Shown: in pieces, positions 1-8,562 of the stretch
Layout: every line of letters begins with the position of its first letter
Numbering within the stretch: the stretch's first letter is position 1
The notes under the pieces: model-generated
What the model saw: the letters and a program-made list of their open reading frames with translations, nothing else
Database searches by the model: none
Told to the model about the DNA's origin: nothing
Assembly (NCBI GenBank): GCA_020426845.1
Contig: JAGQPF010000400.1
Span: forward strand, 1-43,651
DNA: 43,651 bases
Reading direction: 5' to 3'
DNA from: Planctomycetales bacterium
GTDB lineage: Bacteria; Planctomycetota; Planctomycetia; Pirellulales; Pirellulaceae
Translations under genes and position numbers: made by a program

Positions 1-350
1 AGAATTCCAAGAGTCGCTGAGCATCCGGAAGCCCCATTGCAAAATCCTCCGTGTCTCCGTGTCTCCGTGAGACAACTTGCCCGGGAAAGAACCATCGCAC
101 GGGGTTGCCTGCGCATTCGCCGGGAAGGGTTCAAACGGCTCCTCGCTTCGAATATTTCTCACAGAGACACAGAGGCACGGAGTGAGAATTCCAAGAGTCG
201 CTGAGCATCCGGAAACCCCATTGCGAAATCCTCCGTGTCTCCGTGTCTCCGTGAGACAACCTGCCCCGGGAAGAACCATCGCACGGGTGTCGCCGCGAAG
301 GGTTCAAACGGCTCCTCGCTTCCAATATCTCACATGGAGGCACGCCCGTC
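1..350. repeat. 184-bp tandem duplication with inverted 8-mer arms
   Basis: Positions 1-184 and 185-350 are two near-identical direct copies (both open with AGAATTCCAAGAGTCGCTGA). Each holds three consecutive 8-mers, CTCCGTGT-CTCCGTGT-CTCCGTGA (47-70 in copy 1), and copy 1 has the inverted counterpart TCTCACAGAGACACAGAGGC starting at 157, so the unit can fold as a long imperfect hairpin. The first copy may begin before the window. No gene is convincing in 1-442; reading frames that cross it are repeat translations. Confidence 0.85.
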
Positions 351-442
351 ATTTTTGGCGGGAAATTGGTGATTCGCCGTTGGCGAGCCGCTATCATTAT
401 CGTTTTCCGCGAATTCACCAACTCCCTTATCTGGAGCAGAAC

Positions 443-1510
443 ATGTCGAGATTGTGTGCCGTTCCTTTCGGCTCGCTCGTCGTCCTCACCCTGGCCATTG
501 CGCTGCCTGCGACGGTGCGCGCTGACGACACGGATAAAAAAGAAGAAGCGGCGAAGTCGGCTCTGCCGTCGTACGAGCTCGCTGCCGACGCGACACTTGA
601 GGAGACGCTCAAGTTCGTCCAGGACCTGAAAGACTTTGTGCCGAACAATCAAGCCGAGGCGTTGCAGCATCGCGCCAAGGGCCGAGCCGCGCTGATGGGC
701 GCGATCGGCCGCGTTGTTGAGCTGTCCGAAAAGGAGGGCAAGACCAACGCGCCGATCTATCTCGAAGCCAAGCGAGAAATGTTGCGAGGCGATGTCGCCA
801 ACGCCGAAGGAGTGGAGAAAGCTCGCGCCGCGCTGCTCCGCGCCGCCGATTTTCTCGCCGCCCGCGAGAAGATCGCAACGGATGACTCCCGCATGGCCGT
901 CTTTTGCGGCTACTACTATCTGCGCACCAATGACGACTCCCAGGAAGGCCAGGACGCTTTCGCAGCGATGGTGGCCGCGCTTCGCAAAAGCGATGACCCG
1001 GCGGTCCTTGAGGACGTTGAGCGTGTGGAAGGTTTGGCGCGTCGCGCCGTGCTGATTGGCAAGACGGTTGACGTCAAGGGCACCAAGCTCGATGGCGCCG
1101 CCTTCGACCTCGCTTCGCTGAAGGGCAAGGTCGTGCTGGTCGACTTCTGGGCCACCTGGTGCGGGCCGTGCCTTCGCGAGCATCCCAACATCGAGGCCAA
1201 CTACAAAAAGTTTCACGACAAGGGTTTCGAAGTGGTCGGCATCAGCCTGGACCGCAACCGCGCACAACTCGAGGCGCATGTGAAGAAGAGTGAGACGCCT
1301 TGGATCATCCTCCACGAAGAGGGTGGCAAGAGCGACGCCGCGCGGCACTACGGCGTGTTCGGCATTCCCTCGATGTTCCTGTTGGACAAGGAGGGCCGCG
1401 TCGTCTCCACCACCGCTCGCGGGCCGGCGTTGGGTCGCGAGCTGGCCGCTCTGTTGGGCGAGCCCGAGGAAGCAGCGGGCGCCGAGGAGAAGTCCACCGA
1501 GTCCAATTGA
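443..1510 (+). CDS. Exported TlpA/ResA-like thioredoxin-fold protein
   Basis: This is a 355-residue protein. The ATG at 443 is chosen because it gives a Sec signal peptide (a basic start, then a hydrophobic stretch to about residue 26 ending in VRA|DD); longer in-frame starts only read through the upstream repeat. Residues about 30-200 are a helical, charged region without a recognised motif. Residues about 210-340 form a TlpA-like domain (AhpC-TSA/Redoxin): a strand reading VVLVDFWATWCGPC with redox cysteines C240 and C243, then GISLD and the cis-proline site GIPSMFLLD. The family reduces or isomerises thiols outside the cytoplasmic membrane, often for cytochrome c maturation; the specific substrate is not shown here. 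The C-terminus is Glu/Ala-rich. A strong hairpin follows at 1548, so it is probably monocistronic. Confidence 0.9.
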   Translation: MSRLCAVPFGSLVVLTLAIALPATVRADDTDKKEEAAKSALPSYELAADATLEETLKFVQDLKDFVPNNQAEALQHRAKGRAALMGAIGRVVELSEKEGKTNAPIYLEAKREMLRGDVANAEGVEKARAALLRAADFLAAREKIATDDSRMAVFCGYYYLRTNDDSQEGQDAFAAMVAALRKSDDPAVLEDVERVEGLARRAVLIGKTVDVKGTKLDGAAFDLASLKGKVVLVDFWATWCGPCLREHPNIEANYKKFHDKGFEVVGISLDRNRAQLEAHVKKSETPWIILHEEGGKSDAARHYGVFGIPSMFLLDKEGRVVSTTARGPALGRELAALLGEPEEAAGAEEKSTESN

Positions 1511-1547
1511 CGGTGCGACGAAATTCGTACTCGCTCGCCAATGTTCA

Positions 1548-1582
1548 CGGCCAGCCGCGACTGCGCGGCTGGCCGTTGTTGT
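1548..1582 (+). terminator. Probable intrinsic terminator after the TlpA-like gene
   Basis: A perfect 12-bp stem CGGCCAGCCGCG / CGCGGCTGGCCG with loop ACTG (1548-1575) is followed by TTGTTGT, a weak U-tract. It lies 37 bases after the stop codon. Confidence 0.7.
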
Positions 1583-1678
1583 GCCACGAGCAATACGAGC
1601 GATACAGTGATGGTGAAAGTGTGAGCTGGCAGGCTGTTTTCAAGGGCCTCCCCATCTGTCCGAACACGGAGCGTCTCG

Positions 1679-2974
1679 ATGTCATTTGACCCAGCCGAAA
1701 CGGCGGCGCCCAACCCGGCGCAGTCCGAGGCTTTTCTTCGAGAACATGCACGGGCAACTCGACGCTATTTCTTGCAGCTCAGCGGCATGGGAGCAGCAGC
1801 CACTTTGCTGAGCCAGCCGCTGCGAGCGGCGCCGCCCTCCCCTGCCTCGTCCGACAAGGCCGCATTGCAGCGCGCCCTCGACGAATTGGAACCCTACCTG
1901 ACGCCGCAGGACGAGTTTCAAGACGTGTCGCGAGGCAAGCCCAAGCCGCACTCGCTGAGCGATGAGAAGAAGGCCGAGGTGGGCTTGACCAGGGAGACCT
2001 GGTCGTTGGAAGTCGTCAGCGACACCGACCAACCGGCGCGAATTAAACGCCCGCTTCGCAAGGCGGATAACACCGCGCTGACGTTTCAACAGTTGTTGGA
2101 GATGGGGAAGACCAAGGCGGTGCGTTTTCCCAAGGTGATGACCTGCCTCAATATCGGCTGCCCACTGGGCATGGGCGTCTGGGAAGGAGTGCCGTTGCGG
2201 GAGGTGCTCTGGCTCACGGAGCCGGTCGAGAACCTGAGGCGAGTTTTCTACTACGGTTATCACAATGACGATCCCGAGCAGATGTTTCGCAGCTCTCTGC
2301 CGGTAGGCCGCGTGCTGGAAGATCCGTTCGATCTCCCGCCGGTGATTCTCTGTTACAAGCTCAATGGCGAGTGGCTCAGCGCCGAACGAGGCGGCCCCGT
2401 GCGGATGGTGGTGCCCGAGGCGTACGGTTTCAAGAGCATCAAATGGCTGTCGCATGTGGTGCTCACCAACCTGCCTCACGCCAACGACACGTACGCCGAG
2501 AAGAACAACGACGTCGACAGCCCACTGAAGACCTTCTGTGCGACCATTTACACGCCTGACAAGGTCAAGTCAGGCGAGTCGATTCCGCTCACCGGCTGGG
2601 CGCAGTCGGGCATCGCGGGCCTGAGCAAGGTGCAAGTCTGGATACAGCCTCGCGGCGAGGCATGGGCTGAGGATGATCCTTACTTTCTGCGCGCCCCGTG
2701 GCGCGACGCTGACATTCTGCCGGCGGAGCCGCATCTCGGCGCCACGGAACCGCTCGGACCGACAGTCGGCTTACAGGACAACGGCCAGGCGGAACAATGG
2801 CCGTTGCGTTTGACCAAGGCCCACTGGGCAACTCTGCACCCGGGCCTGCCCGCGGGCCAGTACGTGCTGCGTTGTCGGACCGTGGATGGCAAAGGGGTCG
2901 GCCAGCCGCTGCCGCGCCCGTTCCGCAAGTCCGGCCACGCCGCGATCGAGCAGCACAGGCTCGTGGTCGAGTGA
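1679..2974 (+). CDS. Tat-exported molybdopterin-dependent oxidoreductase, sulfite-oxidase family
   Basis: This 431-residue protein carries a twin-arginine signal (TRRYFLQLSG, R28-R29, then a hydrophobic stretch to about residue 50), so it should be exported folded with its cofactor. The middle, about residues 95-280, resembles the oxidoreductase molybdopterin-binding domain (Oxidored_molyb): C156 in TCLNIGCPLG sits where the Mo-ligand cysteine is expected, and RMVVPEAYGFKSIKWL is the typical core segment. The C-terminal part (GWAQSGIAGLSKVQVWI) resembles the Mo-co dimerisation domain of SoxC and sulfite oxidases. There is no haem motif, so an external electron acceptor is expected. The substrate cannot be read from sequence. 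The ATG at 1679 has a GGAG-like site upstream. It stands alone, facing a convergent LRR gene 17 bp away. Confidence 0.88.
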   Translation: MSFDPAETAAPNPAQSEAFLREHARATRRYFLQLSGMGAAATLLSQPLRAAPPSPASSDKAALQRALDELEPYLTPQDEFQDVSRGKPKPHSLSDEKKAEVGLTRETWSLEVVSDTDQPARIKRPLRKADNTALTFQQLLEMGKTKAVRFPKVMTCLNIGCPLGMGVWEGVPLREVLWLTEPVENLRRVFYYGYHNDDPEQMFRSSLPVGRVLEDPFDLPPVILCYKLNGEWLSAERGGPVRMVVPEAYGFKSIKWLSHVVLTNLPHANDTYAEKNNDVDSPLKTFCATIYTPDKVKSGESIPLTGWAQSGIAGLSKVQVWIQPRGEAWAEDDPYFLRAPWRDADILPAEPHLGATEPLGPTVGLQDNGQAEQWPLRLTKAHWATLHPGLPAGQYVLRCRTVDGKGVGQPLPRPFRKSGHAAIEQHRLVVE

Positions 2975-2991
2975 CGCTTGTCGACCAACCG

Positions 2992-4164
2992 TCACTGCAC
3001 AGCGAAGCAGCCAAACGTGCCGAATTCCTGACGCATGGCTTCGAGTTGCCGGTTGGAGAATCTCCGCGAATGCAGTTCGAAGCGTGCTCCCTTGCGGCGC
3101 CGCGGCGAGCGAGCCAGGGCGCGAATCCCCTCGATCGTCATCGCCGAATCGTGAAGTCGCAGAAGCCGCAGCTGAGACATCAATTCGGAGGAGGCAAGCA
3201 CGTAGGCCGCCTCGTCGTCAATTAGTGATCCATTCAGCCCCAGGGTATGCAGGCCGGGACGCGAGTTCGACAACACGAACTCTACGAACACGTGATTCTC
3301 GACGCCGCCGTAGTTCAACATCAGCCGCTCGAGCGAGGGCAACAGGCTCGGGGCGTCCGCCAGCGTTCGCATGATCGAATTGCCCAGCGAGTGGCCGAAC
3401 GGAAATTCTGCGAAAACCTCCAGTTCGCGCAGCGTATTGTTGAACGCTGCCCCCCGTAGAAACTCACCGTCGGAACGCGGGGGATGGAAAGACAGCGATT
3501 GGAGCTGTTTGAAGTTGGGCGATGCGGCGAGCACGGCGAGGTCAGCCAGCTCCGTTCGGGTCCGATCGAGCTTGAGTCGCTTGAGTTGCTTGAGTGTTGA
3601 AGCTTGGGCAAGTGCCTCGGCGTCGATCATTTGCAGCCTCGAACGCCGAACCGTCAGTGACTCGAGCGTCCCCAGATAGGGCGACTGGGCGAAGACGGGG
3701 AAGCTGCCGGGCTCAAAGTCGTTCTTGTCCAATGACAGTTCGCGCAGCTGCGCCAGCCACGAGCACTGCGCCAGCTTGGCCATGCGATTGGCGCCGGCCG
3801 TCAAGGTCAACGACTCCAAGGGCGCTTCTGCCACCAGCTGCTCACCCAGCGTATGGAAGTGTTGCACGCTGAGGATGCCCGAGCCGACAAAGCCACGCAC
3901 GAATCGTGGCTTGCGAAGTTTCAAGGGCGCCTCGGCGTCCCATGCCCAGTTCGTGTAAAGCAGCTCGCGTTCGCGGCGCCGGAGCCGCTTGAGCTCTGCG
4001 GTTGGGGCCGTTCCTTCAGCAAGCGCGCACTGGACGCGAATGAACTCGCCCCGAGGCGAGCCGCGCTCGTCAAGCCAATCGGCAAAGATCAGCCGAGGGA
4101 GATCGTTGAGCGGGTCCTTCAAGACGGCTTCCCGCAGCGCCGCTTCGTCCGCTGCTTGACTCAT
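2992..4164 (-). CDS. TIGR02996-type leucine-rich-repeat protein
   Basis: This 390-residue protein opens with the repeat-companion motif TIGR02996 seen in planctomycete and myxobacterial LRR proteins: EAALREAVLKDPLNDLPRLI then FADWLDERGSPRGEFIRVQ (about residues 6-48). The rest is a run of degenerate leucine-rich repeats (for example LRELSLDKNDF, LESLTVRRSRL, LKRLKLDRTRT, LRLLRLHDSAM), expected to form a solenoid for protein binding. No signal peptide is visible, so it is probably cytoplasmic. The ATG at 4164 is chosen because the TIGR02996 motif follows at once; a longer frame start would run into the upstream gene. Its ATG overlaps the upstream stop codon as ATGA, which suggests translational coupling. 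Its partner is unknown. Confidence 0.85.
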   Translation of the reverse strand: MSQAADEAALREAVLKDPLNDLPRLIFADWLDERGSPRGEFIRVQCALAEGTAPTAELKRLRRRERELLYTNWAWDAEAPLKLRKPRFVRGFVGSGILSVQHFHTLGEQLVAEAPLESLTLTAGANRMAKLAQCSWLAQLRELSLDKNDFEPGSFPVFAQSPYLGTLESLTVRRSRLQMIDAEALAQASTLKQLKRLKLDRTRTELADLAVLAASPNFKQLQSLSFHPPRSDGEFLRGAAFNNTLRELEVFAEFPFGHSLGNSIMRTLADAPSLLPSLERLMLNYGGVENHVFVEFVLSNSRPGLHTLGLNGSLIDDEAAYVLASSELMSQLRLLRLHDSAMTIEGIRALARSPRRRKGARFELHSRRFSNRQLEAMRQEFGTFGCFAVQ

Positions 4165-4577
4165 GCGGGATCCACTTCGGCGTGCGGCTTCAGGTTGCGG
4201 TACCAAACGCGGAGAAACTGGTGCCAATGGCTGGTGGCGCCGGGCGTCGATCCCAGCGAGCCATCGGTGGTCCCCTCCTCGTATTTGCTCCAGATGTTGG
4301 GCAGCACGACCGTTTCCAGCTGCACAAGAGCGACGTGTGACTCTTGCAGCCACTGGTTCGCGGCGGCAACCACAGCGTCGAACGTTTCGTACTCGGCGAC
4401 TTTGAACACACCGAAGCCGCTGAGCTGATGGGGAACAAAGTCGCGAAACCGCAACTCGCCTTCAACCAAACGCGCCTCCGGCGCCGGCGAACCTGTTGAT
4501 GTCCGGGCCAGTTCGGCGCCGCCCGTCGGTTGCGGAGGCGGGACATCCGAGGGCGGCGTGGCGGGAGAGTCGGACAT
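4161..4577 (-). CDS. Uncharacterised protein coupled to the LRR gene
   Basis: I do not recognise the family. From the ATG at 4577 the protein has 138 residues: a Pro/Ser/Thr-rich start (about 1-35), then a compact conserved-looking domain containing RFRDFVPHQLSGFGVF, a helix ANQWLQESHVALVQLETVVLP, and an aromatic C-terminus SHWHQFLRVWYR. There is no signal peptide or membrane segment. Its TGA overlaps the ATG of the LRR gene by four bases, so the two are very likely co-translated and may act together. A longer start at 4628 is possible but adds only a cysteine-rich tail; no clear ribosome site decides between them. Confidence 0.7.
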   Translation of the reverse strand: MSDSPATPPSDVPPPQPTGGAELARTSTGSPAPEARLVEGELRFRDFVPHQLSGFGVFKVAEYETFDAVVAAANQWLQESHVALVQLETVVLPNIWSKYEEGTTDGSLGSTPGATSHWHQFLRVWYRNLKPHAEVDPA

Positions 4578-4698
4578 GACGCAGGTGAAGTGTTGTTGGC
4601 AAGCGGTTGCGGCTGAGCAAGCACGCAATGATGTGTTGAGGCGGCGAAGCAGCTGTCGATCGATTGTGCCAGATCTCGTCGGCCAATCAAGGCGCTGG

Positions 4699-5481
4699 TC
4701 AGCCGGCTGCGCTCGGCCGAGGCTTCGGCCCGCGGCGAGCGGCGAGGAGAGCCAGCGTCAAGACCATGGCGGCCAGCACGGCCTGGGGTGTCCAACACAC
4801 AAAGATCCCCATCAGCACCTGCTCCAAATCGCGGTGCAAGGTGGCGCCGATGCCGACGCCTACAACGATCAACCCGAATGTCAGGGGAATGATCAGCGCC
4901 ACGCGATGTTGCCATGGCAACTTTCGCGGCAATAAAGCGGCACCCACCAGCACCCAGGGGCCAAGAAAGTAGATCGCGCCCAGAGCCTCGGGCCGCTGAG
5001 CCAAAGCGAGCCGCAGCACGGCGGAGAGCAACGCGACAATGCCTGTCGAAAACAGCAGGCCGCGCAGGGAGAACTGTAGCTGCGGGCTGTGGTCGCGAGT
5101 CCCTCGTGATGCCTCCATCTCCGCTTCGAACTCGGCCACGATGTCGTCGAGTCGAGTGCGCAAAAGGAACAGCACACTGCCACAGACACTGCCGATCAGC
5201 AAGGCAATCGCGACATTGGCGGACATCGCGCGATAATCGACAAAATAACCGCCGTAGCTGTTGCCTTGCTCCCATACCTGCCAAGGAAAGCCGATCGCCT
5301 CTCGCGCATCGGCGCGCTGGCCCAGCAGGTTGCCGCCCCCGGAGCGGACAAAATAGGAGCCCGCATTGCAGGCGCCCGCCATCAACAGGCCGATCATCAC
5401 CCCGCGGACAAACCAGACTCCGGGATACGTGGCGATCGTGCCGGGAGCCGCGGGCAGGGAGCTTTGGTCGGAATTGGACAT
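4699..5481 (-). CDS. Six-helix integral membrane protein, unknown function
   Basis: This protein of 260 residues has about six hydrophobic segments: around VWFVRGVMIGLLMAGACNAG, ANVAIALLIGSVCGSVLFLL, LLFSTGIVALLSAVLRLAL, AIYFLGPWVLVGAALL, ALIIPLTFGLIVVGVGIGA and VLMGIFVCWTPQAVLAAMV. An acidic stretch (DDIVAEFEAEMEASRG) lies between helices 2 and 3. The ATG at 5481 is preceded by CCCGGAGTTTTCG, a good Shine-Dalgarno site; upstream frame extension is not protein-like. It lies 121 bp upstream of the orphan/LRR pair on the same strand and may share its transcript. No family motif was recognised. Confidence 0.8.
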   Translation of the reverse strand: MSNSDQSSLPAAPGTIATYPGVWFVRGVMIGLLMAGACNAGSYFVRSGGGNLLGQRADAREAIGFPWQVWEQGNSYGGYFVDYRAMSANVAIALLIGSVCGSVLFLLRTRLDDIVAEFEAEMEASRGTRDHSPQLQFSLRGLLFSTGIVALLSAVLRLALAQRPEALGAIYFLGPWVLVGAALLPRKLPWQHRVALIIPLTFGLIVVGVGIGATLHRDLEQVLMGIFVCWTPQAVLAAMVLTLALLAARRGPKPRPSAAG

Positions 5482-5725
5482 CGAAAACTCCGGGTTACTG
5501 GTGTCCGGGACTCCGGGCCGGGCCTCGCAACGGTCGCCTGCGAGTCGCCTGCGATGGAGGCCAGGTCGGAGGGCGGACGCTGCGGCCAAGAGTTTGACCC
5601 GACCGCCGCCACCACGATTATACTGCCTGGGCTGAAAAATCCCTTCTCGACCGGCGTCCCGGTCCTTCCTCGACCAGCTTTCCGGTCCTCCATCACCCAC
5701 CTTTCCCGACTTTTTGGAGTCCACC

Positions 5726-8134
5726 ATGATCGGACCATCATCACAGGCTGGCAGCCTGTGCCACGACAAAGCGATACTCCTTGGTCCATCATCACAGGCT
5801 CCCAGCGTAGGACGGACTTCCAGTCCATCGTTGCGGCCAGAAAGCTCTCGACGGACTGGAAGTCCGTCCTACATAGTGCAGGCTGCCAGCCTGCAGCCCA
5901 AATCAATCGGACATCCTGTTGTTCCACATCGCTTGCCATTGTTATGCGCCCTGCTGACGCTGCTGCTGTTAGCCTCGCCGGCACTGGCGGAGCGGCCGAC
6001 GACCTGGAATGGCAAATTGCCCGACGATGCGAGACTGCGTCCGCTGAAGGACTTGAACGGGTACTTTCCGTTCCAGCCGCCGAAGAGCCGCCGCGATTGG
6101 GAGATCCGCGCCGAAGAGGTGCGTCGTCGAGTGCTGGTGAGCCAAGGGCTTTGGCCACTGCCCCGCAGGACCGACTTGAACGCGGTCGTTCACAGCCGCG
6201 TTGGTCGCTCCGGCTACTCGATGGAAAGCGTCTACTTCGAAGCGATCCCGGGGTTTCATGTGACCGGCACGCTCTATCGGCCGGCGGATGACTCCGGTAA
6301 GCCGCTTGCCAACTCGGGCAAATTCCCGGGGGTGCTCTGCCCCCACGGGCACTGGCCCAACGGGCGATTCATGGATCGCGGCGAGCAAGGCGCGAAGCCC
6401 GAACTGACCTCTCAGGCGGAGACCTTGGTCGAGGCTGCGAGGAGCCCGTTGCAAGCTCGCTGCGTGCAGCTGGCGCGCATGGGCTGTGTCGTGCTCCACT
6501 ACGACATGATCGGCTATGCCGACAGCCAGCAGATCTCGTTTGAGCTGGCGCATCGTTTTGCCAAGCAGCGGCCGGAATGGAATGACCCGCAAGATTGGGG
6601 ACTGTTCTCGCCACAGGCGGAGTCTCGCTTCCAATCGGTGATGGGACTGCAAACCTGGAGCTCGATTCGCGCGTTGGACTTTGTCGCCTCGCTGCCCGAC
6701 GTCGACACGGACCGGCTGGCGGTGACGGGGGCAAGCGGAGGCGGCACACAAACCTTCATCTTGGCAGCAGTGGACCCCAGAATCGCTGTCGCGGCGCCGG
6801 CCGTGATGGTCTCGACGGCGATGCAAGGCGGTTGCACGTGCGAGAACGCCACGGGATTGCGAGTGGGCACAGGCAATGTCGAGTTCGCCGCGCTGTTCGC
6901 ACCCAAGCCGTTGGGAATGACCGCCGCGGACGACTGGACCAAGGAGATGGCGACCAAAGGCTTTCCCGAATTGCAGCAGCTCTACAAGCTGCTCGGCGCC
7001 GAAAACGATGTGGCGCTGTGGGCCAACGTGCAGTTTCCGCACAACTACAACGCGGTCAGCCGCGAGGCGATGTATGACTGGTTTGCCAAGCACCTGAAGC
7101 TCGATGTTGGCAGCGAGCGGCCGATCAAGGATCGCCCGTTCCCGTTCGCCACGGAGCAGGAGCTGACCGTCTATCGCAATGGCCACAGTCGACCGCAAGG
7201 CGGGCCGGAATTGGAGCACGCCGTGATTCGCTGGCTGACGCGCGACGCCGCCGAACAGCTCGACGGCCTGGCCAAGTCCGACGTGGCCGCTTGGCGAAAG
7301 GTCGCCGGCCCCGGCATCGACACAGTGATCGGCCGAGGCGTGCCGGACGCCAAGCAGCTGACGTACGACCAGACGGGAAAAGTCGTGCACGACGACTATG
7401 TCGAGATGGTCGGCCAATTGATCGACGCGTCCAGCGAGGAATACTCGCCCGTGCTGTTTCTCTATCCCAAGCAGTGGGATGGCCACGTGGTGATCTGGCT
7501 GCACGAGTCGGGCAAGGCCGGCTTGCTGCAGGAGGACGGCGCCCCCGTGCCGGAAGTTGCCAAGTTGCTGCGGTCTCAGGTTGCGGTGGCCGGCATCGAT
7601 CTGCTCGGGCAGGGCGAATTCTTGCAGGGCCGCGAGGCTCCGGCGAAGACCCGACGCGTGGGGAATCCGCGGGAGGCCGCCGCCTATACGTTCGGTTACA
7701 ACTCGTCGCTGTTCGCGCGACGTGTTCACGATGTGTTGAAGATGGTGTCGTATGTGCTGGCGCATGAGTACCAGCCGAAGCACCTGAGCCTCGTGGGGTG
7801 GGACGGCGAGTCCGGCGCGTGGGCCGCGGCGGCCCGCGCCCAAGCGCGCGGCATCGTCGACTCCGCCGTCATCAATACGCGCGGCTTTCGTTTTGCGAAT
7901 GTGAACGACATTCACAGTCCCGCGTTCCTGCCGGGAGCAGCCAAGTATGGCGACTTGCCCGGCATGCTGGCGGTGGCCGCGCCCGCATCGCTCTGGCTCG
8001 CCGATGGCCAGCGAGAACCTTCGCCACTGTACGGCGCTTTTGGGAAAGAACTGACGACCGCCGATGCCACATCGTCGGATCGGCAACAGTTGGACGCCGC
8101 CGTGGATTGGCTGACCGAACGGCGAAAAGACTAA
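5726..8134 (+). CDS. Large two-domain alpha/beta-hydrolase (acetylxylan-esterase-like)
   Basis: This 802-residue protein has a first alpha/beta-hydrolase domain at about residues 95-460: GFHVTGTLYRP, the oxyanion region CPHGHWPNGR, the nucleophile elbow TGASGGG with S337, and a late His in QFPHNYNAV. This resembles the acetylxylan esterase/dienelactone hydrolase superfamily of planctomycetes. The second half (about 500-800) looks like a degenerate second hydrolase-like domain (HVVIWLHESGKAGLL, GIDLLGQGEF, LVGWDGESGAWAAA). A hydrophobic core (LPLLCALLTLLLLASPALA) at about residues 71-90 is the signal peptide. The ATG at 5726 follows GGAG by six bases, but the first ~60 codons are translated dispersed repeat, so the functional start may lie further in (for example a TTG near 5938). 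The substrate is unknown; carbohydrate esters are an inference. Confidence 0.85.
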   Translation: MIGPSSQAGSLCHDKAILLGPSSQAPSVGRTSSPSLRPESSRRTGSPSYIVQAASLQPKSIGHPVVPHRLPLLCALLTLLLLASPALAERPTTWNGKLPDDARLRPLKDLNGYFPFQPPKSRRDWEIRAEEVRRRVLVSQGLWPLPRRTDLNAVVHSRVGRSGYSMESVYFEAIPGFHVTGTLYRPADDSGKPLANSGKFPGVLCPHGHWPNGRFMDRGEQGAKPELTSQAETLVEAARSPLQARCVQLARMGCVVLHYDMIGYADSQQISFELAHRFAKQRPEWNDPQDWGLFSPQAESRFQSVMGLQTWSSIRALDFVASLPDVDTDRLAVTGASGGGTQTFILAAVDPRIAVAAPAVMVSTAMQGGCTCENATGLRVGTGNVEFAALFAPKPLGMTAADDWTKEMATKGFPELQQLYKLLGAENDVALWANVQFPHNYNAVSREAMYDWFAKHLKLDVGSERPIKDRPFPFATEQELTVYRNGHSRPQGGPELEHAVIRWLTRDAAEQLDGLAKSDVAAWRKVAGPGIDTVIGRGVPDAKQLTYDQTGKVVHDDYVEMVGQLIDASSEEYSPVLFLYPKQWDGHVVIWLHESGKAGLLQEDGAPVPEVAKLLRSQVAVAGIDLLGQGEFLQGREAPAKTRRVGNPREAAAYTFGYNSSLFARRVHDVLKMVSYVLAHEYQPKHLSLVGWDGESGAWAAAARAQARGIVDSAVINTRGFRFANVNDIHSPAFLPGAAKYGDLPGMLAVAAPASLWLADGQREPSPLYGAFGKELTTADATSSDRQQLDAAVDWLTERRKD
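5742..5895. repeat. Cluster of dispersed palindromic repeats inside a gene start
   Basis: CACAGGCTGGCAGCCTGTG (5742-5760), GTAGGACGGACTTCCAGTCC (from 5808), GACGGACTGGAAGTCCGTCC (from 5850) and TGCAGGCTGCCAGCCTGCA (5877-5895) are perfect or near-perfect palindromes. The same motifs recur at 24523, 30118 and 36616. Here they lie inside the open frame of the hydrolase gene. Confidence 0.9.
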
Positions 8135-8162
8135 ATGCCGCAGAAGCGCCCCGCCCGAGCGC

Positions 8163-8197
8163 AGAAAAACGCGTCAGCCGAAGAGGGCTGACGCGTT
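8163..8197 (-). terminator. Intrinsic terminator of the kinase/small-protein operon
   Basis: On the minus strand a perfect 12-bp stem AACGCGTCAGCC / GGCTGACGCGTT with a six-base loop (8168-8197) runs straight into TTTTT. It lies 51 bases past the stop of the minus-strand gene ending at 8248, and may also end the plus-strand hydrolase transcript. Confidence 0.85.
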
Positions 8198-8247
8198 GGG
8201 CGCTGGGCTTGGACCAAGCCAGTGGCAAGGCAAAACAATGCCTCGCG

Positions 8248-8562
8248 CTACTCACACGGGCAGGATTGTGTGTAGGCGGACGACGGGGTGGAATTCCCCG
8301 TTAGCGAATAATAGTACACCTCGACCTTCAAGGAGTAGTCCGATCCGCACGAAACGAGCGTGTCAGCTTCGAAGTTCATAGTGGATCCGCTGTTGGGGTT
8401 CTGCCCCATCAGGTCGACGGCTTGGGTGTCGAACACCACGTTGTCTTTAAGGAACTTGATCTGGTAAACCAACTCCATGGCGGATCGGCTAACGATGGCC
8501 TCCACATGGAGTGCTCCTGTCGGATCGCAGCTCGTGTTCTCGTCGTCAATGTAGGCGTTCAT
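8248..8562 (-). CDS. Small uncharacterised protein overlapping the kinase gene
   Basis: The family is not recognised. The protein has 104 residues, is acidic, and alternates polar and hydrophobic residues in a beta-rich pattern (VEAIVSRSAMELVYQIKFL, SLKVEVYYYSLTGN). There is no signal peptide or membrane segment. It contains four cysteines: one near the start (TSCDP), one central (VSCGSD) and two at the very end (QSCPCE). Its ATG (8562) overlaps the TGA of the kinase gene as ATGA, so it should be translationally coupled. A strong terminator follows. The position makes a kinase substrate or accessory protein plausible, but nothing in the sequence proves that. Confidence 0.72.
   Translation of the reverse strand: MNAYIDDENTSCDPTGALHVEAIVSRSAMELVYQIKFLKDNVVFDTQAVDLMGQNPNSGSTMNFEADTLVSCGSDYSLKVEVYYYSLTGNSTPSSAYTQSCPCE

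Noticed and set aside
5969..8086. 705-codon open frame on the minus strand opposite the hydrolase gene
   Set aside because: It is the antisense of a gene with clear hydrolase motifs. The translation is His/Arg/Gln-rich without any motif, as expected for a GC-rich shadow frame.
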